Shown piece after piece: positions 1-9,635 of a DNA stretch of 20,956 nt; the stretch's first letter is position 1; every line of letters starts with the position of its first letter. The stretch comes from Podila epigama (lineage: Eukaryota > Mortierellomycota > Mortierellomycetes > Mortierellales > Mortierellaceae), in assembly GCA_015679605.1 (NCBI GenBank), contig JAAAVE010000056.1, positions 18,413 to 39,368 of the forward strand. Direction: 5' to 3'. Made by a program: the position numbers and the translations under genes. The notes beneath the pieces are model-generated. The model was not told the origin of the DNA and searched no databases. It saw only the letters and a program-made list of their open reading frames with translations.

Positions 1-574
1 AAAAATTTCAAACACTGGAGAAACCTCCCGAGAAATCAAAAAAAAAAAAAAAAACTTTCCCCTCAAAGTTTGGCTTTATGGGAAGGGAACTGCCGCCTTT
101 GAAAATGTACAGGGCATGAGGTGTCAAGGGGCACCCTGGGGAGACTGACAATGGAACCTTTTCCCGGCCCAGTGATGGTTTAGACTGACACCTGATTGTT
201 GTGTAGTACCATGACTTTTGGCTTGATGTTTCGGAGAAGCATGACTGGCTGTACGACTTTTGAGTTCAAGCTTGTATTATGGTGTGGTTACAACGCATCG
301 TGTTGAATATGTCTTTATGTCTTCTTTACATTCACATACTTTCTATACAGAACTTTAATACATCATTCTCATCATCCTTCCCTCCCAAAAAAGTGTGAGC
401 ATCAAAGTGAAAGTGAGGCTTATTATTGTTTTGCAGTCACTTTTCATTTTTTCTGAGAAAATTAAAAATAGAGATTTCTTATTTTTGTACCTTGGCGCAC
501 TCTGCACCAAACAACAAAAACGACGGCTAAACAAAGCTGTCTAATGTGGTATATATTGCCACGACGCGCGTCCC
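1..574. other. Downstream flank of the oxidase gene, no gene seen
   Basis: I see no coding exon on either strand here. The part next to 574 should be the 3' untranslated region of the minus-strand oxidase. There is an A-run near 39-54 and A/T-rich sequence around 440-490. No clear AATAAA on the minus strand was found, so the cleavage site is not placed. Confidence 0.6.
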
Positions 575-3097
575 TTAGTTCAAAAGCAAGTGCTCAGCAT
601 GCGAGGGCACACCGTTGTTGAGGACATGGATGTAGTGTGGACCGGGAGGCATGATGTTGGCATTGGGAGGTGCGACAACAGTGTAAGTAATCTTGGTACC
701 ATCCTCCTTACCCTTGGTCGCCACCAACTTGGTCATGCGCTGGCTCATGTGCGTGCTGTGAGTGACAAAGCCCTTGCGACCGAGCATAAAGGTCACGTCG
801 GGCTCGTAACGCTCCTTATCCTTGACATCGATAGTGATCTCGATCTTTTGACCATAAGTCAACTTTTCAGGGATCGTCGTTAAAATTTCGGGGCGGGCAA
901 GGTCAGTGGTCAAGTAGGGTGGCGTGAAGTTCTCAACACGGTACTCAGTAGGGAAGGGCACGTTCTCGTAGCGAACCTCCGAGTTTTGGTTGGAGCCGGC
1001 GACAAAGACTGAGCCATCAGGCAAAAGCATGGCGACAGAGTGGTACATGCGAGCAATGTTGCTGGGCACCCATTCAGTGAAGCGTTGGCCAAGAGGAGCC
1101 TCAGGGTCATAGATCGCAGGCGTGTATACTGGGTTAGAGCCACGCAAGAAGCCTGCATAGCCTGTCATGCAACCGTTCATGAACAAGATCTTGCCATCGG
1201 CGAGGATGACTGCATCACCCATGAGACGTGGCGTTGGCATCACATCCATCTCCCACTGAGGATCTGGGTCATTGAGGTTGATGCGTCCACAGGACTGAAG
1301 AGCCTTGGCACGGGTTGACATGGCCTCGGATCCACCACAGACAAGGACTTCATGAGCATAGTTTTTGCCGGGGTCCAGGGGCAAGAGGACATGGGAACCA
1401 GTCAGGGGGTAAGAGCGAGGACCTCCGGGAATGTCTGGAAGGTGCTTGATGACCTTGTTCTCCTTGACATTGAAGATCATTGACTTTTGGTTGGCAAAGA
1501 TGTAGATGTTGCCATCGGGGAGTGAGTACACATTCGGGTACAGATTGTGGGGCAGAGCATCGACCATGAACTGCATGTGGACAGGCTGGTAGGTCTCGGC
1601 AGACTGGGGCTTGGGGTAGATTTCCCAGGTAGGGTTGTTGGTAGCATAGCGGTTGATGGCTAGAGACTCGTTGCTTCCACCGAGGATGAAGAGCTCACCG
1701 GAAGGCAGGGTGGTGACAGAGACATACCAGCGGTTGCCTGTGAGCTGCCATTGAGGGTCAGCTGGGCTTTCAAGCCAATGGCATGACTTGTCATCGCAAG
1801 GCTTCCACATGCGCAACGACTGAAAGCCAGTTTCTGTCGTGAATGAGCGAGAGAGCTATATGATTGTGAAGGAGGATGGGTGTTGAGTTAGATTGATTGA
1901 GTGCAGTGGAATGGAGTGAAGTAAGAGTTGAGTATGGGTAGTAGAGTGAAAACGCGTCGGGTGACAGTGGAGTGGATAGAGTGGGTGAAATGGGTGGAGT
2001 GGATGGAGCGAGTAAAACATGGAAAACGCGTCGGGTACAGTAGAGTGTTTTTGACGCCATGAAGAGTGGTATAGAATTGGAGTTGACTTACGCGTGACTC
2101 GGCACCACCGGCGCTGATCAATGTGCCGTTGGGGAGGAAACCACCACCGGAGCAAAAGGTGTTGGTCTGGACATCGAGCACTCTAAAATTGTTGTTGACA
2201 AGGTCGTACTCGACATTGTAAGCAGCCTTGCCACTGGGGAGCTTGGCTGGGTTGTTCTCGGCCTTGTCGATGATGAGCATCTTGGTGGGTGTGACGAGGA
2301 CAACATGCTGAGCAGCAACTCCTGTTAGACCCACGGTCTTGAAAGCGCCCTTGGGGAGAGAAGGGACGGGGCGTGGCTTGCCATTGTAGATATTCTCTTC
2401 TAACACGAAACGTTCACATCGGCCATGATAACTGGCCGATGGATCGCAGCCTGTGCCACACGCAAGGGGTGAATTGCCACAGTGGCCGTGCTGTTGAAGG
2501 GGAAAAGAGAGAAGGAACGATAATGTCAGTTGTGTTTTCGTCTGTGCGCGTGCGATTTCAAGTGACAGTATGTTTTGTTGTGCGTGTTGTGTGTGTCGTT
2601 GTGAGTGTTGTTGTGAGTGTTGTATGTGAGTGTTGTATGTGAGTGTTGTATGTGAGTGTTGTATGTGAGTGGTGTGAGTGGTGTGTTGTCTGTGTGAACA
2701 AGTGACTGCAAGGTGGTTGCTGCCTCACTATGACGACGTTGATAACAGTAATAAGCAGGCATGCATGCCAACCGACACACTGGGTCGACAGCTTTCTTAC
2801 TGCTGTTATTCCAACTCGAACTCGGTCGATCACAAAGAGGGAACGAATGTCGATTTTTGAGTGTAAAAAAAAAAAAAGTGTGGAGCTGGCATGACACTAT
2901 GGGAAATGGTTGGATGCAAACAAAGTGTATGTATACAAAATAAAATAAAAAATAATCCTTACGGCGCTGCAGCATGGTGTCTCTTGTGGACATTCGAGGC
3001 CTTCGTTGTATTTGCAACCGGCAGCATCGACCATGGTGTATAGGGAAAAGACTGAGGCCACTGCCAGCAGTAGGCCTATTTTGCGAATAAACACCAT
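575..3097 (-). CDS. Secreted glyoxal/galactose-oxidase-like copper radical oxidase (AA5) with N-terminal hevein-type chitin-binding domain
   Basis: Three exons, 3097-2963, 2490-2092 and 1819-575, joined by phase-0 GT-AG introns of 472 and 272 nt, give 592 aa. Residues 1-26 look like a signal peptide (MVFIRKIG, then a hydrophobic core ending ...MVDAA). Residues 28-70 hold eight cysteines (28, 36, 42, 43, 49, 56, 60, 70) in near-hevein (CBM18) spacing. The rest is a kelch-type propeller plus a C-terminal early-set domain typical of glyoxal oxidases. The copper-site residues expected for AA5 are all visible: Cys158 (TFCSGGGF) and Tyr272 (NLYPNVY) for the Tyr-Cys cofactor, Tyr437-His438 (ARMYHS), and His532 (VTHSTHM). 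Family role: extracellular oxidation of small aldehydes or alcohols to supply H2O2. The domain order suggests targeting to chitin or the cell wall, but the sugar-stacking aromatics are missing (see findings). The exact substrate cannot be told from sequence. The exon structure is well supported because both hevein halves and the GGAESR/SLRMW junction join in phase. Confidence 0.93.
1948..2042. repeat. Imperfect duplicated segment in oxidase intron 2
   Basis: The element GAAAACGCGTCGGGT followed by (G)ACAGT occurs at 1948-1968 and again at 2022-2042. GTGGAGTGGAT(A/G)GAG-type sequence lies between and around the copies. It sits wholly inside the 272-nt second intron of the oxidase gene and looks like a local duplication. 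Confidence 0.7.
2612..2672. repeat. 13-bp minisatellite in oxidase intron 1
   Basis: Four exact tandem units of TGTGAGTGTTGTA (2612, 2625, 2638 and 2651), then a partial fifth, inside the 472-nt first intron of the oxidase gene. Looser GTGAGTG/GTGTTG repeats extend to both sides (about 2580-2695). Confidence 0.9.
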
Positions 3098-3193
3098 CGG
3101 TGTGTTTTGTTTGTTGTTGTTGGTGGTCGTGAATGTGTTTTTTAGCTGATAAAGTCGAGCAATAGGTGTGTCCTGCACGACCAATGTAAGTAA

Positions 3194-3257
3194 GTGAGTG
3201 AGTATTCGAGTGAGTGAGTATTTGAGTGAGTGAGTATTTGAGTGAGTGAGTGAGAAC
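3194..3257. repeat. 16-bp tandem repeat of GTGA type upstream of the oxidase
   Basis: Units GTGAGTGAGTATT(C/T)GA at 3194, 3210 and 3226, followed by a degenerate GTGAGTGAGTGAGAAC unit. It lies about 100-160 bp upstream of the oxidase start codon, so within its promoter or leader. Confidence 0.85.
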
Positions 3258-3726
3258 GTGAGTGGGTGGGGTGAGGGAGTGTGTGTTCAAGTGAAAGCGT
3301 GAATGTGTGTGAATGTGTGAATGAATGTGAATGAATGAATGTGTGGAAAGGAGTGTGAATTGGAATGTTGCAAATATATATATCGTAAAGAAGAAAAGAA
3401 GAAAAGAAATAATACCGAGAAAAAAAGAATCTCCTTGTCCTTTTTATATTTGACCATTCATCCACACAAACCCACGTTCACACAGCTCGCACAGTTCACA
3501 CAGTTCACACATCAACAACATCATCAACAATACAACGAACACAACACAGCACTATCTATCTCATTCTCCACTCTCTTCCCTTCCTCATACACGATACTCG
3601 CACGATACACGATACACTCAAATCGGGATTTCCCTGACGACGCCTTCCCTCTGCTATTTTTAGGCTCACATTATTATTTTTTTGGGGGGTGGGCGTAGTC
3701 TTTTTTTTTTTTTTTTTTCTACTTGG

Positions 3727-3766
3727 TCACTCACTCACTCACTCACTCACTCACTCACTCACTCAC
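3727..3766. repeat. TCAC tetranucleotide microsatellite
   Basis: About ten tandem TCAC units directly downstream of a T20 tract. The motif is the reverse complement of the GTGA units at 3194-3257, so the two tracts could pair as an imperfect inverted repeat about 0.5 kb apart. Confidence 0.9.
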
Positions 3767-3822
3767 ACTCCGCACGCACCGTGTTCTCGCATGCCCTGAC
3801 CTGGTCAAAAAGGCACAGTGCA

Positions 3823-4023
3823 ATGACAAATAACCTTGGCTGTGCAGGCAAAAAAAAGTACACCTTGAACAGGTGGCAGTGGCATATCCATGTCTTGCCT
3901 GTCTTGTCTGCGCTTGTGTTGTCACTACATATAAACCTATTCATCCTCACATTCTCAATGGACTCTAGTATGATAGTGGGTGTGGGTGTGGATGGGCAAA
4001 GGGACATGAGCGAAGTAAAATAA
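3823..4023 (+). CDS. Doubtful small reading frame, 66 aa, one possible membrane segment
   Basis: From the ATG at 3823 a frame of 66 codons runs to TAA at 4021-4023. Its middle (HVLPVLSALVLSLHINLFIL) is hydrophobic enough for one membrane helix. A TATA-like TTTTTATATT lies near 3441. An ATG-free, CA-rich stretch follows it until 3791, where a 2-codon frame opens (ATG CCC TGA). An AATAAA lies at 4068-4073. I recognise no family, and part of the coding sequence is a GTG repeat (VGVGV). It may be no more than chance in repeat-rich intergenic DNA. Confidence 0.15.
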   Translation: MTNNLGCAGKKKYTLNRWQWHIHVLPVLSALVLSLHINLFILTFSMDSSMIVGVGVDGQRDMSEVK

Positions 4024-5554
4024 CTTTAAACCCCCAAATGGAGTAATCCCTCCGACCATGAAAAAAAAATAAATAGTTTCGCTGTCTCGGTCGGTCTGGT
4101 CTCACCCTCCAACGGATCATCCCACCACCACAAAAACACCCTCGCCACAATAACGGTAATGAAAAGTGTGTCTATGTGCTATAGGTCTAGATGTGAGCAA
4201 AGTCATAATAATGTCGAGACATACACCAACTTTTGGCACGGACATGCTCTCATTCTCTTTGTCTTTGTCATTTTTCTTTCAATATGTTCAACGCGAACAG
4301 AAAAAAAGAAGAACCATCATCAAGATATACACATGATGAAAGAGAGCACGAAACAGTGCACAAACAAGCAAAATAATAATAATAATAAAGCCCTTCTTTC
4401 TTTCCCTTCCTTCCTCCCCCAATGGTTTATGCATGCTACTCTTGTTTATAAGGGTAGTTGGGCGGATGCAACGACTTTTTTTTCTTTTCCCTGAGACCAG
4501 CATGATGGTCCTTTTCTTCAACCATGACGATGATAATGTTCAACATCTATTTTTATAATCAACATGAGAAAGGATTCCCCTAGAGTTTACCCTAGCCCTA
4601 ATCTGAGTCCAACGTCTTGTTCTTTTCACACAAAGGGCAAAGGCATGAATGGACAAAGATGATAATATTTGTTCGTGCAGATCAACAAAGACACCACATC
4701 ATACACATTGTCTGTTTGCAAGAATGGATAAATGCGCCACGCTCGGAAATCCATAATTGACCAAGGAGCCCATCCCAATTGTCTCAGTGACAGAGTGAGT
4801 GTCGATTTCAAAAAAAATCATGAGCAATCATTTCAAAAAAAAACTGTGTGTGTGGCATATTTTCATTTATGGCAGGTGAAATCGGGTCGGGTCAGCAATA
4901 GTTAGAGGACCCTCAGCGGCAGTGTTATACTCATACACTCGCCCTCCTTGTACGTACTGACTATCTCCATTTCTCCTTCATCCTATCCTATCCTTCTTCA
5001 TGCTATTCTTCATCCTCCTCATTCAACTAGCAGCATGCCTAGGTTGCATCGCCAATTGCCTTACATCCATGTTTCAGAGTTATTTTCACTGTTTTTTTTT
5101 TTGCATTTTTTTTCTTTTTTTCTTTTTTTTTTTTTCTGTATATGTCTGTGAATGTGTATGTGTACATGTGATGATGCTCTCTGCCATCTTTGTGCCTCCA
5201 TCAAGTCGCGTCGATTTGCCACCTGAAACCACATGTAGTATCTTTTTTTTTTGGGTCCTGTTGTCCGAGGTAAAAAAAAATATCGTGATGCATGTAAACA
5301 ACAGCATCCTTCTTCCGTCCTAGCCAAAGAGCGACAACAACATCCACCATCCATCCTAGCCATAGAGCGACAACATCAAACGGCAATATCAAATTATAAA
5401 AACGGAAAAAAGAGGTGGAAAAAAAAATAGGATCCAGATAGTCGGCAGCGAGTCGAATGTCATAAACACTCGTGTTTTGTTTGCTCTTTTTCTTGCTTGC
5501 TTGTTCAGTTCAGTTCAAGATGATCATCACGTTACTCCATGACCTCCTTGCTTC

Positions 5555-8500
5555 TCAACGCCAATCAAAGTCCCTGGGTGAATGAGCTTGGTTTGAGTTG
5601 CCCTGGCCGCCGTACTGCTGCAACGGAGTATTATAGTGATGTTGTTCCTGCTGCTGTTGGTATTGATACTGATGCTGAGCTTGTTGCTGAGACGGCTGCT
5701 GTCGCTGATGTAAATGTTGCCCTTGCTGCTGTAGCTGACGACCTTGGTTTATCAGTGGCTGCTGCTGAAAAGCCTGACAATACGAACCAAATGAATGCTC
5801 ATGCTGCTGCTCCTGGCCAACAGCCCGTCCTTCGCCATGATAAAAGGCGTCATCTTGCAATCCAGACTGACTCGTTCCTGCCGTCAGCGGGCTCATCGGA
5901 GGTAACATCGATCCAAACCCATGGGTGCCCCGAGCTCCGCGATGTGTCTCAAATGTACCAGTTGAAATCAATCCATTGCCCAGACCCGGGTTCGATGGAC
6001 CTCCCCAGGTATTAGACGGATTGGTTCCAATGGCAGCGCCTCCTCCTCCAAGCGAAAGAGATCCATCCACAGTTCGCGATGTACGTAAAGCATTGATCGA
6101 ATGTCGCCAGTCATCAGCCGCCCCAAACTGAAATCCACCAAAGACACTGTCCACAGTCGGAGATGACGTCGACCTCACAAACCGCAAGTCATCCTGTTGC
6201 GATACTTCGCCCTCATTGACACCTGGTGATGACTGGTTGGATGCGGGCGACGAGTTGGACGATCTGCGGCCACCGCCAATGACGCCCGTCTTTGTCTTCA
6301 AATGAGCAGGACGAGGTGTTGGCTTGCCACTCATGCTACTGTTGCGGCCAGCGAACAAAACGACTTCTTCCTCATCATCGTCATCCTCTCGTTCTACATC
6401 TCTTCCAAAGCCCACTTGTCCTCTTCTTCTTTCATCCTCCTCTTCTTCATCATCATCATCAGCCCCACCGACAATCAACGACAAGTCATTGTCGTCATCC
6501 GAAAGCAATGCCGCGACAGCCTGACGCTGATCCTTGTCCTGATCAAGCAAATGGTCCTCAGTCACTGTCTTCTGAACTGTTGTGGAACGACCACCTTGTC
6601 GATAATGGTCAGCTCTATCCGAGGTCGATGGCTTTCGATTCGCATCGTAAACATCATGCTCTCTATCATAGGCTTTGCCATCCCCATCGTCATTGCCGTC
6701 CTCTTCGTCCTGAACATCTTCGTCATCATCATCGCCGGATATTTCACTACGACTTTTGTTCGATTCGCCATCAGACATGCCCAACGTATCTCTATCCGTC
6801 GAAAACATAAGCCGCTTGCTACCATCACTCAGTCTCTGTGTCCTTCCATAAAACTTGATCCACTCCAGCTTGGAAAGAACGAGTGCATCATGAAACATAT
6901 CTGCGACCCGCATCTGCATCTCGGCCTTGGCGCTAATACGGTTCGGAGGAATAATCGAAAGTGGACGCTCGTCAATAGCTCGCTTCAACGCAGCAAACCC
7001 TTGAAGCTCCGCATCCTCCTTTAGAATGTCGCGGCAAAAGATAGTATCGTTCGAGTATGGGTATACATCCGAGAGCAACGTCAAGAGGATGGCCAAGTCG
7101 TGCCAGATCTGATCCAATTTCAACCGCTCCATCTCGTCATCCGAAAGCCCTTCAGTCAGTCGCTTGACATGATGAATGTTGACCAAAAGCCATTTCAATG
7201 AAAGACGCAACGTAGGCATGGAACGATGCACATTCGAAGGCAAAAAATCTGCCGGCCTTCCACTGGCCTTCTGTTCCGTGTTCCGGTGCTGTTCCAATTC
7301 CAAGGTTGAATGCCGAAGAATGGTAGCAAATGCATTGGTAATAAGCTGCAGTGCCTTTCGTTCAAATGTGGTCTGATCCTCTGGTGAGACTGAGGGACCG
7401 TCCTCCTGTGCGGGAATATAACACATTGTGTAGAGACTCGACATATTGACAATTTGAATCTTGAGCAACAGTTCGGGGTCGATCTGACGGTCCAAAAACA
7501 AACGTTCAAGTGAACTCTGCATCAAACTCTGATCAAGCTCCTCTGCAGAGCGCATAAAGAGTGCTCCATGGGTCGCAACAAACTTTGAGAGAAATCCATT
7601 GAGCTGCGAAGAATCCTTGGTCACAGGGTTGCGGTCGTTAGGACGTCCCTCACGGGTGAACTTGGCGCCCTTTTCAACATCCGTAGAAAGCTTTTGGATC
7701 AAGACGGCTATATTCTTTCGTGCTGTCATAAACGGGAGTCGAACAGCCAAACTGCGATAGTAAAAATACAGCGACAAAAAGTTGTTGGGCGCAAACGTCG
7801 CAATAACCGCCAACTGATTATACGGATTGCCTACAAAATGGATTGACCAATTAACTGTCAGCATCACATTCTATGTAGCATACATAGGTCAACAAAATTT
7901 TAGCACCAAAACATGTCAAAATAGTTACCACTGGTAGGGAGCAAATTCCTGGCTTCGTTGTAATAATCCCTGGCCGCCGACCAATTTTTCTTGGGTGAGT
8001 CACTGTATGTTTGGCGATATCGCGCTGATGAAAAGGAGAGCAACAATATGCAGACGAAAGTAAAAATAACAGTGGTTAGTGTAGTCAAAAGAAAAACATG
8101 CCGAATAGGACAAGAATTGAAAGACAAGAATCTGCCCTTGTACAACTAGCGTGATGAACATACCAAGGTCACCCAAAAAGATGTAACACTTGTGACAGCT
8201 GCTAATGGCTGCCTGACGTGCAGCGTCCGAAATCTCCAAGGTTTGTCGGTCTAGTGTGTACGTTAGATGATCGCAAATGATACTGTTTGATTAGTAAGAG
8301 AGCGATAAAAGGACAAAAAGAAGAAGGAAAAAAAATTGAAAAGTTTCCCGATTCCACTTACAACCAACAGTGATAGCTTGGATATGTCCAACAGCTCCCA
8401 TTTCATTCAGGTCATAGCATGACGTCAAGTTCTGGATAAGTCGATGGTAAAACCCTGTAGCCTCTTGAATGAACGCACGAAACTTTGTCGACACCTTGCG

Positions 8501-9129
8501 GTAATCCATAGAGATCGAAGGAGATGTCTTCCTATCGCCTCCTCGACCACCCTGGCCATTGCTGTTGCCGTTGCTATTGCTGTTTCGTCCTCCGCCACCA
8601 TTTCTTCGAGACTGTTTGGAGCTATTTTGGTGCTGGTTTTGCTGCGGCGACTTTTCATTCTGGCTTAGCGAAGCAAGTTTCCTGCGGTAGCCATCAATGA
8701 CAATGTAGAATACATTCTTCCACAAACTTTGCTCAATCTCCTTGGATTGCGCAAGCACAATGTCGGTCAGAATCAACCGCTCATACTCCTCCCGCAACCT
8801 ACAAGGGTCATGATAATAAGGAACACTGTTAGTTTAGTGCGGTTTATCGGTCAACGAGAATAGTAAAAAAAAACTCAAGGGTATATTAGGGAGGGGGAAA
8901 AAAGTCCGCATCACTGTACCTGTCCCTGGCATCAGTCACACCTGTGGCGCCCTTTTGGTGCAACATCTCTTTCAGCTTGCGCTCCAGGCTTTGAGTTGAT
9001 CTAAAGATTGACGCAATGTGTGATTAATACATATTTGTCGCTTTAATTTTACCCACCCGTCCCATTCGACTAATGCAATAAATACCTGTATCGCTCCAGC
9101 CATATGGCTTGAGAGTCCTCCGTCATCAT
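5555..9129 (-). CDS. EST1/SMG7-like protein (14-3-3-like TPR domain; nonsense-mediated decay or telomerase-associated)
   Basis: Six exons, 9129-9086, 9000-8920, 8798-8362, 8250-8164, 8024-7929 and 7830-5555, have GT-AG introns of 85, 121, 111, 139 and 98 nt. All phases match, giving 1006 aa. The start is the first of two adjacent ATGs; an in-frame TGA sits directly upstream. Family blocks are clear: WKNVFYIVIDGYRRKL, FIQEATGFYHRLIQ, YIFLGDLARYR (joined across an intron), and GNPYNQLAVIA (from residue 249) with FYYRSLAVRLPF, the hallmark of the EST1/SMG5/6/7 TPR and DNA/RNA-binding region (to about residue 580). A G/N/S-rich insertion of about 50 residues (86-135) lies between the first helices. 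The C-terminal 420 residues are low complexity: acidic runs, then Gln-rich. It ends ...FDWR with no PIN nuclease domain, so it resembles SMG7/Est1 more than SMG5/SMG6. In family terms it would bind phosphorylated UPF1 or act at telomeres; sequence alone does not decide. Confidence 0.92.
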
Positions 9130-9635
9130 TCAAATCGGACTGGCTCTTGATTCGAGTCTTTTTTGATTTGTTTTAGTAACAAGGGGTGTAGAATGTTAAC
9201 ATTTGTGCAACTGGTTAAATGAAAACAAAAGCAAGCGAGGGAGAAAGAAAAAAGAAAATAAAAAAAAAGAAAAAAGAAATGGATAGATCAAGAGAAGTGT
9301 GAATTTCTTTTTTACAAGGAACACCCGGCAATCAACACCACCAGTTCGAATGGAAATCAAGCAGAAATGTTAAAAAATAAAAAATAAAAAAAATGCCCCA
9401 ATTTTTATATTGCGCACAGTGTGGCTTGGATATGTCACGCGCCTGCATGCGAGAACGGCCCAATCGTGTGACAAATGGACGTCTACGCAATTTTATTCAT
9501 AAACTCATAACTTCAACCGTCCAAGCTTTTCTTTTCTTTTCTTCCAACTTCAACTTCAACTTCAACTTCAACTCCAACCCCAACTTCAACCCAACTCCAA
9601 CTCCACGTTCAACTCCAACCCCCCACCTTCAACCC
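9130..9635. promoter_or_regulatory. Divergent promoter region between the EST1/SMG7-like gene and the 70-aa gene
   Basis: This 506-bp gap serves the minus-strand gene starting at 9129 and the plus-strand gene starting at 9636. On the plus strand there is a TATA-like TTTTATTCATAAA at 9491-9503. It is followed by a pyrimidine run (CTTTTCTTTTCTTTTCTTCC, 9529-9548) and a CAAC-rich leader up to the ATG, the usual look of a fungal core promoter and 5' untranslated region. A second TATA-like TTTTTATATT lies near 9401. Transcription starts are not determined. Confidence 0.5.
9545..9575. repeat. CAACTT hexamer repeat in the leader of the 70-aa gene
   Basis: About five tandem CAACTT units, decaying into CAACTCCAACC variants up to about 9635. 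Read in the ATG frame it would give Phe-Asn repeats, which argues that this part is untranslated leader and not coding. Confidence 0.8.

Larger units (their letters stand above)
3098..5554. other. Large intergenic region: oxidase promoter, simple repeats, 3' flank of EST1/SMG7-like gene
   Basis: No convincing gene in about 2.45 kb. Next to 3097 is the oxidase leader, CAA-rich on the minus strand just before its ATG. Then come GTGA-type repeats (3194-3257), a TATA-like site with a CA-rich leader-like stretch on the plus strand (3441-3620), a T20 run near 3700-3719, a TCAC microsatellite (3727-3766), T/C-rich tracts (5090-5140), and finally the 3' untranslated region of the EST1/SMG7-like gene. 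Two weak plus-strand reading frames (3823-4023 and 5000-5151) are discussed in the findings. Confidence 0.6.

Noticed and set aside
3194-3257. Regular short repeats that might suggest a CRISPR-like array
   Set aside because: Units are contiguous without spacers and the genome is eukaryotic; ordinary tandem repeats.
2526-3290. 254-codon minus-strand frame rich in Thr/His/Ser
   Set aside because: It is in a different frame from the oxidase signal-peptide exon and runs through the GTGAGTG repeats of intron 1 and the promoter; repeat translation only.
5539-6015. 158-codon plus-strand frame rich in Ala/Val
   Set aside because: It is the antisense reading of the Gln-rich C-terminus (CAG repeats) of the EST1/SMG7-like gene.
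6302-7024. 240-codon plus-strand open frame, and the overlapping 172-codon frame at 6292-6810
   Set aside because: Both lie antisense to the conserved large exon of the EST1/SMG7-like gene and arise from its Asp/Glu/Ser-rich codons; no family signal.
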